The notes beneath the pieces were generated by a model. It did not search any database. It saw nothing but the letters and a program-made list of their open reading frames with translations, and had not been told where the DNA came from. A program made the position numbers and the translations under genes. A DNA stretch of 64,000 nucleotides from Fragilaria crotonensis. Taxonomy: Eukaryota > Bacillariophyta > Fragilariophyceae > Fragilariales > Fragilariaceae. Shown piece by piece: positions 47,538 through 56,318 of this stretch (within the stretch, counting starts at the first letter, position 1; the number at the start of each line of letters is the position of its first letter). The stretch is taken from NCBI GenBank assembly GCA_022925895.1, contig JAKSYS010000123.1, positions 1 to 64,000 of the forward strand. The letters run 5' to 3'.

Positions 47538-48177
47538 TGTCTATCTACCAAACCTAAAGGGTACGTAAGCATACTGAAGTACCTGGTACTCTACGGATCT
47601 TGCAACGTGCGACACGCCTAGAACGACAATCACGGATACAAGTAGCCCACAGCCGGGACACGGACCCTATTTCACGATGGGTACAGCTGTTGACTGGGCC
47701 ACTGAAGCACAGAGAGAGGATTTGGTACTCCCACTTATGGTCAAGGTCCAAGGGTACATCATGCACTTCGTATTGTGTCCGGCAAGTAGGCGCATCCTCC
47801 TTTCTTCGATCTCAACGCGACCCAGCGAGTTCGCATGAACGCCGAAAAACACGACCACATGCCAAACATTTATATGAACATTTTGAAACATATTATTGTT
47901 AGGAATTACCATAGCCACACAGCCACCATACACCACCGAATAAAATTTCATCGAATCCGTTCCATGTTTATCCACCAGCGGTTCTCCACAGACAAGCATG
48001 TTGGGACTCGGGACTCTGCACGTTCCTCGCTGATGGAAGCGACACGGATTGTACCGACGTTGATATCACTTCGATATGGATCGTGCGCAAGCATGGGACC
48101 ATGCCGAACGTACTGTTTACTGGGCAGTAGTTACAGGTAGTACCAGTACATTAGCACAGTAGTTGATTATATGGATT
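47538..48177. other. Intergenic, partly duplicated flank
   Basis: No supported gene. 47620-47740 resembles 41460-41600, upstream of protease copy 2. The reading frames here are short and have no family features. Confidence 0.45.
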
Positions 48178-48490
48178 CTGCGTCCACAAACCACAAATGG
48201 ACGCGGGACCAATCCTGTATTGCGGTGACGCGGAGAGGTCCAACTCATCTACCCAAGAATTCTTCATATTGATGATGAAGGTGTTGTGTCATATATCTTG
48301 TTTTCATCTTGATGAAGGGACAAGCAAGGGCAAAACAGGCTGCAAACCTTGCTTGTTGGTGCAGTGCAGGAACAAGCCAGATACTGAACCCATCTCCTGT
48401 CTAACTGCTAAGGTGGTTGACATCATTTTCTGGAAGGAATCCATGGCATCCTCCCAGGTAGACTCAGGGAAACATAACAACATTGATGAC
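48178..48490 (+). pseudogene. Relic copy of the ClpC 5' flank
   Basis: This segment aligns with 52610-52950 upstream of the ClpC-type gene: shared words include CCACAAATGGACG, GACGCGG followed by GAGGTCC, AAGAATTCTTCAT and GGAAGGAATCC. No ClpC coding sequence is recognised after it, so the copy is truncated. It marks another duplication of the ClpC/protease unit, linked to protease copy 4. Confidence 0.75.
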
Positions 48491-48785
48491 ATTGTCCTCG
48501 TGAGAGACGATATGAAGTACATTATGACAATTGACTCCGAACCAGTAAATGTGAAAAACATGGAAAAATGACCATATTACTTCTTGAGCAAAAATGGATC
48601 CAAATTGTTGAGTCTATACACCATCCCAGTGAATCTGCAAGCTTGTCTCGCTCACTCTCTCATGACTATCGTGTTGATGATGATCATGGCATTGATCCTT
48701 TACCTAGTACTAACAATGCTGTTCTTCGTTGTAGCTAGTAATGAAAGCAGCAGCATCCGCGGCATCCGCAGCATCTGCAGCATCC

Positions 48786-48828
<43 letters not shown>

Positions 48829-50695
48829 TTCTCCTATGAGACAAACTTGGTTGTCCCTATCATCAGTGCAACAACAAGGCATTAGGGACTTCCTGTTTTT
48901 AGTATTTACAGAACCAGGTACATGGAACCAAACACAATTCTGCGGCATGCCTTTCACATCACATGTGACACCATGATGCATCGTAGAGTTTGCCAAAGGC
49001 TGCTCAAAAGTTGATTTTCACCGCATCCTGTTGTTGATGGTGGGGGTGATGCAAACTTTGATACCGCCCACTCAATCTATCTAACAGAAGCCGCATCACG
49101 ACTTGATAAGCAGTGGTCCCTCTGGTCCTTTTCTGCCTCCGGCGAACCAATTTTGTTCGTTCTGGAAACAAGAAGCGTTTCAGTACTAAGAAATTGCCAA
49201 CTACCTGACTCCCATGGCCTTATCCTTTGATGCTTACCGCGGTGAGGGAATTTTTGGTGTCGTGAGGGAAACAACGATGACTTCATCTTTCACTGCTACG
49301 AAACCAGCACGGACCTGACTTGGAGTTGATGTGCTCACAAGAACTGCAGGGGAATGAGGTGCGACTCGGCGAATGTCAGAAGTTGCAGGACAAGAATAAT
49401 GGGCAGTATTTGTAGCAAAGCGGCAACAAGCAAATCTACTTGGTTCAATACTGTGCTAGACCAGCAGGCGGGGATGGTGGTGCCTTCTTGAATTTTCTCA
49501 TGGATCAGCATTGTTCTGTTGCATTGTCCGGCACCGCTGCATGGTAATATGGCTGCATCAAAGCAAAATGCCGCATCAGAACGCATATATAGCTCCAACG
49601 ACAGCAAGAATGGTTGACGAGGGGTTGATCTCATGCACCAAGCAAGATGACAACATTACACAACAGCAAGGACGGCAATCCGTCCAATCTTTGTTCATAG
49701 TCCTACACAAATGCCGCAAGATGTGAGACTAACATGACCCCTACTACGTACCCACCAGATACCAGCGCATGCATCTCCCCGCTCTTGTTAATGTGTTTGA
49801 TGTGTTGTAGATTGGTGTTGGTTACTAGCGATGGTTTAACCAATTACCAGAAACAATCATTTTTGATGGCGACTCACTACGTGACGCTACACTTATCACA
49901 TGTACTACAGTACTATTCAATGCTAGAGGTTTTGTGTTATTTTTCTGAGTAGAACACGCCAGTCAGCAATACTTCACAGATTGGAGGTCTCATTTATTGT
50001 GGAATCCCCAACAAAAGGATGATGCGTATTGAGTCAATTACTATCACAAACGATGTCCGTCCATGGCAGCAAAACGAATGAGCATGAGAGGTTTGACAAA
50101 ATGGTCTGAGTTCCTTTGTCAATCATCCGTGCAATTAACCTCACTCAGACATTTCAATTCTAAAGGGTATTTAGAATGTAACTGTCAGGGTCAGGTTAAT
50201 TGTAAAGAGTGCAACTGTTGTGTTAAACGGTCTGCAATCTCATTGTGAAACGCTTGCTTCCAACACGAGAAAACATTATTTTGGTGACGTCACAAGAGGT
50301 GTTTCCCCCACCTATCGTAGAGTATATATCACGTTCTGCGCCAGGATTCTGGGACGTGAAACCTGCCATACGCTTGGTAGGACAACTCACCGGTGGGGCC
50401 GGTTCCAGCCGTGTCCGTCAACCACTGTAATGAGTATGTGACAAAGATAAAACAGCGTGCTAATACTATGAATATCATACTTGCTGGTAGACTGCAACAC
50501 CTGGTACTCTGTGAGTACTTCACACCGTGAACTATTCGGCAGGTCTCGTACAGGACGTGAAAAAAGTAGCAAGAATGGACCGTTCTTGATACCAAGTTGT
50601 ACTGCATGCACTGAAGTTGAGAAGTAAGAACACCACAAGAAGGGTTCATCAAAGACACCAGGGAAGCGAATAAGTGCATTTGGAATTGAAAGATG
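48491..50695. other. Intergenic with a CAG microsatellite
   Basis: No supported gene in about 2.2 kb. A 130-codon frame at 48584-48976 is dominated by the CAG run and hydrophobic low complexity. 50535-50600 resembles the tandem repeat downstream of protease copy 1 and is probably duplicated protease 3' flank. Confidence 0.45.
48786..48827. repeat. CAG/GCA trinucleotide microsatellite
   Basis: About 14 uninterrupted GCA units, preceded by degenerate GCATCC/GCATCT units from about 48748. Confidence 0.95.
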
Positions 50696-51545
50696 CTAAA
50701 AGGCTTGGTAATAAATGATGCCGTTCCAGGCACGGAAAGCGATATCTGAACCGAACGGATAGAACTTCGCGTACCCGTTATAAACTCTCAAATCAGAATC
50801 AAATGCTTGCAAGCTGCCAAACGTTGATCCTTCTGAAAACCGATTGAGGTTGGTGTCTTGAGTGAATGTGATGTAGTAAGCCTGGGTTACGCCAGCCTTG
50901 ATGGTTACGGGAAAGAAAGTACCCTCAGGCAAGATGCTGGGGCTGCCTGCCGAGTTTGTTTGGAATGTTGCTGTTCCGATCTTTCTCCAGTGAAAAGGAT
51001 TTGACTGGGTGCCAAGAATGGTTCCAGTAGTGATCTTCATGTAAACTTGACCGTCCCAAAGGAGGCAGCATTCGCATGAAGAACGGCGAAGTTGGTAACA
51101 TTCAAGTTCTTCGTTGCCATGATATCGAACATGTGCCCTTCAGCACCAACATAGCCACCGACAAACGTTGTCGTCAATGACCGGGAGGTCGCCGTGGCAG
51201 GCACAGCAGTCGGGGCCTTAGTGGGCGCGACATTTGGGTCCATGGTAGGCACAGCAATTGTGGCCGTAATAGTGTCGGCATACGTGGCAGCCGTGATGGG
51301 GGAGGCCGTGATGGGGGCGGCCATGGTGGGGGCGGCCGTGGTGGGGACGGCCGTGATGGGGGCGGCCGTGATCGGGGCCACTGCGATGGGGACCGACGTG
51401 ATAGGGGCCCCCTCCGTGATGGGTGCAGCGGTGGGTGCAGCGGTGGGTGCAGCGGTGGGTGCTGCAGTTGGTGCCGCAGTTGGTGCCGCAGTTGGTGCCG
51501 CAGTTGGTGCCGCAGTTGGTGCCGCAGTTGGTGCCGCACCACGGT
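50696..51545 (-). pseudogene. Protease copy 4: truncated pseudogene (stalk and C-terminal domain only)
   Basis: Only the 3' part of exon 2 remains: a Thr/Pro/Ala-coding region (51545-51190) and the C-terminal domain, ending RAWNGIIYYQAF at 50696. A single-base loss near 51046 (in the equivalent of VEVYMKITTG) breaks the frame in two. There is no catalytic domain, propeptide or signal peptide. The stalk has been partly replaced by 12-bp repeats (51421-51538), and the right edge joins directly to a ClpC fragment, so a deletion or rearrangement removed the rest. The gene is non-functional. Confidence 0.88.
51421..51538. repeat. 12-bp tandem repeats at the broken end of protease copy 4
   Basis: About four units of GGTGCAGCGGTG are followed by about six units of GTTGGTGCCGCA. 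Both are codon-scale variants of the Thr/Pro/Ala-encoding stalk sequence that have expanded in tandem and end at the junction with the ClpC fragment. Confidence 0.92.
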
Positions 51546-51970
51546 GTCAGCCAAGCTGAGCGAGCGATACATCGTGTGTGTATTGAAGTATACTTGCAAT
51601 GTTCTTGGGTGTTTGGAAGGAAAGCAATTACGATTTTTTTCGGGTATTTCAGGAAGAAAGGCAACCAATTGACAGTAGCTGTAAGATGATCACCTCACTC
51701 AGACGTATTGCTCGATGAGTTGGAAAAGGCGCATCCAGAAGTCGCGTCAATTCTTTTGGGCATCCTGACGGATGGAAAGGGACGATTTGCGTCGTTTAAG
51801 AATACAGTTCTTGTAATGACGTCCAATGCTGGCCCCAGTCGTATTCTCAAAGAAACCGGTGAAACACCAAGGAGTTGACGAAGATTTGTGTTCGAAACTG
51901 CTACTAATTGCCAAAGAGGAGCTCGAAGCTGGATTGAAACCCGAGTTTCTCAAGCGTTTGGATGTAATGG
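51545..51970 (+). pseudogene. ClpC-type relic 2 (internal fragment)
   Basis: 51545-51571 matches the parent at 54570-54595 (KLSERYI region). The copy then jumps to the parent's second intron (around 55012-55035, shared CATACTTGCAA-like words) and, from 51650, matches 55355-55690 (QLTEAVRR region through EFLNRLD), with substitutions, a 9-base loss and frame changes. Retention of intron sequence shows a genomic duplicate. It directly abuts protease copy 4. Confidence 0.85.
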
Positions 51971-53021
51971 TTGAACTAGCTAGTAGCTAGTCAATACAAT
52001 ATATTGGTAACAAGAATAGCATGCTGTTGCAATATGTTGCAATATATTGTCCTTTTTACCTCGGATTTCTTCCCCACTCAGTCGGATTTCATGCATCAGA
52101 CCGTAGCTACAGTGCAGAATAGTTCCTGTTGGATTGGACGTGATTCATGGGAGCAAATTGCTGATACTACGAAGGTTGAGGTTGTTGGTATCAGGTTGGA
52201 AAGCAGACTGGGACAACTGTAGTTTTCGTACAGGAGTTTTAACGTACTTTTACAGTGCACAGCACATATAATAGAGGAATTTGCGCCGCCACAAAGCCAG
52301 CCAGGGACTCAGCTTCTGGCGAAGACGAGATTCCTACGCAAATAACGGTACGTACAACAACGACCGTTACTGTTGTTGCTCGACCTCAACTGTACTCCGA
52401 GTAGATGAACTCTAAAGAAATGGCAGCAACTAAAGTACCAGTAGCACTAGGTGCTAGTACCGGTAGCGTACCCCCCTGTGTCTCCATTCTCCATGGTACA
52501 TATGTACACATACTTGTTTCATAGGTATATCATAATACTACAAGTACTAGCTTTGGATGGGGCACAAGACCTACGGTTTGATGGACAGTAACAAAAAAGT
52601 ACCAGTAAAGTAGAATAGTGGTGGACTTCATGAATTCTTTATCCACAAATGGACGTGGCGACAAAAAGATCCTGTGTGTTGCGTGACGCGGCGAGGTCCG
52701 ACTCATTCCCAAGAATTCTTCATGATTTCCGGATGTACACTTTGTTCACACGTATCATTGCCTTTTGTTATCATCTTGAATGAAGGGACGAAGCAAGGGG
52801 CAAAAACAACAAGCTGCGAAAACCTTTGTGCAGTGCTATTGCAGGAACAAACCCTGATACCACGAACTTTTCTTATCCCCTCCTGTCTGACTGATTCGGT
52901 TGTTGATTTTGTTTATCAGGAAGGAATCCCAGAGGCATCCCAGTGACAGACTCCGAGTAACAAGGCCAAAGAAGAACAAATCGTTGACAGTTATCATCGC
53001 TTTCATTTGTATTCCACAACC
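51971..53021. other. 5' flank of the ClpC-type gene
   Basis: About 1 kb with no supported gene. 52610-52950 is shared with the relic at 48178-48490 and, more weakly, with 42330-42480, so it is part of the duplicated unit and presumably includes the ClpC promoter. Confidence 0.5.
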
Positions 53022-56000
53022 ATGTCTGCGTCGGTGTTACAGTCACTGCAACATGTGAATTTCATATCTTTGATCTGTTTGGTTTCCATGATTCTGATTC
53101 AACCATGCACTTCTTGGACAAGTGGTCTTGCACCACATTGTTTGTCGACGGCAACCACATCATCTGCAAGTGGTTGCTTTGTGGGGAGATCAATATCGAC
53201 AGCAAGAACAAGGTCTCGATCGAAAACAACAACAACCGCGACATCGCTGTCCATGGTCTTTGAACGAATGTCAGAAGATTGTATTGTATCACTCGTGACT
53301 GCACAAAAGGAGGCACGGAAATTAGGATTAAAGGAAGTTACGAATGAAGTCATGTTGGCAGGAATTGTGGATCGACCAGAAAAAGCCAAGACCACATTGA
53401 CACAATATGGTATTACATGGCGTCGAGTCTTGGTCACACTCAAGGAAATGTATTCCAATGGCAATAATGATTCTTCCTCGTTTTCATTTTTTAAAACCCA
53501 AACGACAGCAGCCGAAGATTTACCATTTTCACGTTCTCTCAAAACCAGCACGGTGGCAGCCTCGAAACTGGCCGATCAAATGGCAAGCAAGACAGTCCAT
53601 TCTCATCATGTTCTGCTTGCATTATTGGAATTTGATGGAACGACGGCTGCCAAGCCGGAACATGAAAGGATATCGTGTGGTGCCTTGGCCGTCATTATCA
53701 ATTCGGATGGTGTCAATGAGAACTTTGATGCACTTGATTTCTGTAGCACACTCGTGGCATATTTGGAACAGGATGCCAAGGAAGAACAACAACTCGTCAT
53801 GGCAGGTTCTGCATCATCATCAGGCAAGACACCGACACTGTCGGAATGTGGAGTGGACTTGACACAACAAGCAAGAGCAGGACAATTGGATCCAGTGTAT
53901 GGACGAGATGATGAAATTCGAAGTTGTTTGAGAACCTTGGTCCGTCGGCGAAAGAATAATCCATGCTTGATTGGAGGTACGTTGCTGTGCCTCTTGTTTG
54001 TATGTACATGGCAGCAATGACAGGACGATACCATGTCTAATTGTCGCTTGTTCATTACAGAACCCGGCGTGGGTAAGACCGCCATTGCCGAAGGATTGGC
54101 ACAGATACTGATTGACCCTACCAAGTGTCCACCTCGTCTTCAGGGATATCGCATCGTGTCTTTGGAAATGGCAAGCCTCGTGGCGGGAACCAAGTATCGA
54201 GGTGAATTCGAAGAACGTCTCCAGGCAATTTTAAAGGAAGTGATGGATGAAAAGTCACCACCCACCATTTTGTTTATTGACGAAGTACACAATCTTGTGG
54301 GTGCAGGTGCTGCCGGCGATGGTGAATCCATGGATGCTGCCAATTTGTTGAAACCTGCTCTCAGTCGAGGCCAATTGCAGCTCATTGGTGCCACGACCAT
54401 TAGTGAATATCGCAAGTATATTGAAAAGGATGGTGCACTCGAGAGACGACTACAACCCATTCTGGTCAAGGAACCAACCGTCCTTCAGACTCTGTCGATT
54501 CTTCAAGCCATTGCTCCCAAGTACGAGAAACATCATGGTGTCAAGTATACAGCGGGAGCACTTGAAGCTGCTGCCAAGTTGAGCGAGCGATACATTAATG
54601 ATCGATTCTTGCCAGACAAGGCAATTGATTTATTGGACGAAGCGGGGGCCTTGGTGCACATGGATCAAGTCATGACGACACTCGGCAATGATAACGACGA
54701 CGACGATGACGACGATGATGATGATAACGAGGATGTTGAGAAACTTACTCCATTCGTCACCGAACAGTCTGTTGCAGAAATTTTATCCGAATGGACATCA
54801 ATTCCATTGGGCAAGTTGGAACAGGATGAATTGAATCGACTTGGGAGTCTCGAAGAAGAAATGACAGTGCGTGTCAAGGGGCAGGCCAAGGCAGTCAGTT
54901 CCGTGGCCCGAGCGATTCGACGAGCACGTAGTGGGTTGCGCGATCCGAAACGACCCATTGCCAGCTTTCTGTTTTGTGGAACGACCGGGACAGGTACGTT
55001 TTTTTGTATTTTGTGTGTTTAAGCATACTTGCAAGGAATGTCCACGATATTTGCGCCCGAATCATTAGAATTGTGATTTCCTCGATGCTCTGCTCCGTCC
55101 TAACTTCTTACCAAATTTGACCCATAACTTTGCTGCAGGAAAAACGGAGCTGTGCAAGACGCTGGCTGCCACGTACTTTAGTTCGGAACGAGACATGGTA
55201 CGCATTGATATGAGTGAATACATGGAGAAGCATACTGTGGCTCGTTTGACAGGACCACCACCAGGTTACGTCGGATATGTAAGTTGACAAGTAATCTTCT
55301 TGAGCGTTTGGAACAAGAACATTTTCCCTAACCTGTTGCATTTGGAACGTATTTTCAGGAAGAAGGCGGCCAATTGACAGAAGCTGTGAGACGATCACCT
55401 CACTCAGTCATATTGCTCGATGAGTTGGAAAAGGCGCATCCAGACGTCACGTCGATTCTTTTGCAGGTTTTGGAAGACGGAATTCTGACGGATGGAAAGG
55501 GACGAACTGTATCGTTCAAGAACACCATTCTTGTGATGACGTCTAATGTTGGCTCGAGCCGTATTCTCAAAGAAACCAGCGAACACCAAGGAGCCGGCGA
55601 AGATTTGTATTCTAAACTGCTACTAATTGTCAAAGAGGAGCTCGAAGCTGGATTGAAGCCCGAGTTTCTCAATCGTTTGGATGAGATTGTCGTCTTCTCT
55701 CCCTTGCGAATGACGACTTGACGGATATAGCCAAGAAACTGTTGAATGAAACGGTGCAGCGGGCCCGAGAAGAACGCAATTTGGATTTGACATTGACAGA
55801 TCAACTCATTGAACGAGTGCGCCTCGAGGGTGCATCCCAAGCGGCTCAATTTGGTGCCCGCCCGTTGCGACGTGCGGCTCAACGCTTCTTGGAGGACAGC
55901 ATTAGCGATGCTCTTGTCAAAGGATTTCTGAAATCTGGTGATGCGGCAACGATTGATTTAGGACAGGTTGATGGCGATCAATGCACAGTGATTATTCGAA

Positions 56001-56128
56001 AAGGAAGTGCAACCATCGAGGTCGACATTGAAGATGCCAGTGGTGGTGTTGGATCTGCAACGACGTCGATGCCTTGGAACGATATCAACGGGCAGACTCT
56101 TGAAACCGAGACAACTCCATTTCCATAA
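53022..56128 (+). CDS. ClpC-type HSP100 (class I Clp) ATPase, 4 exons, frame break near the 3' end
   Basis: Exons 53022-53976, 54061-54993, 55139-55278 and 55359 onward, with GT-AG introns of 84, 145 and 80 bp. Both Walker A motifs are rebuilt by splicing: GEPGVGKT (intron 1 junction) and GTTGTGKT (intron 2 junction). The protein has a hydrophobic N-terminal leader, a Clp N-like segment ([10 protein letters not shown] onward), the first ATPase domain ([14 protein letters not shown]), a very short middle region with an acidic run, then the second ATPase domain ([18 protein letters not shown]). The short middle region and APRPLRR-like [17 protein letters not shown] tail favour ClpC over ClpB. 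ClpC unfolds substrates for ClpP; plastid import is likely but inferred. As read, translation stops at 55721 (796 residues). The C-terminal domain continues in another frame at 55718-56128; comparison with relic 1 suggests a 4-base loss near 55705. Confidence 0.85.
53977..54060 (+). other. Intron 1 of the ClpC-type gene
   Basis: 84 bp, donor GTACGT and acceptor CATTACAG, phase 1. It splits the first Walker A motif. Confidence 0.92.
54994..55138 (+). other. Intron 2 of the ClpC-type gene
   Basis: 145 bp, donor GTACGT and acceptor GCTGCAG, phase 1. It splits the second Walker A motif, the mirror of intron 1. Confidence 0.92.
55279..55358 (+). other. Intron 3 of the ClpC-type gene
   Basis: 80 bp, donor GTAAGT and acceptor TTTTCAG, phase 0, between PPGYVGY and EEGGQLTEA. 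Confidence 0.92.
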
Positions 56129-56318
56129 GCCTACAAGCGCATTCTACTGCGAATGCCTAATAGGATTTGGAGCAATCTTAAACTCTGAACTCCTCCACAA
56201 GAAAAGCTTGACATCATATTGTGTTGTACTCCCGTATTCCTAAGACTTTTAAGTCAGACAATCCTTCACCTGGTTGCATCAAAGGAGGAATCTGGGAAAG
56301 AAGAAGTGCATTAAGAAC

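Noticed and set aside
48584-48976. 130-codon plus-strand frame with a poly-Ser run
   Set aside because: The frame is carried by the CAG microsatellite, and the rest is low-complexity hydrophobic sequence next to a duplicated flank.
53062-54124. Several minus-strand frames opposite the ClpC-type exons
   Set aside because: They are shadows of a well-supported spliced gene on the plus strand.
53022-56128. Assignment to ClpB
   Set aside because: The long coiled-coil middle domain of ClpB is absent and the N-terminal and C-terminal motifs fit ClpC better.
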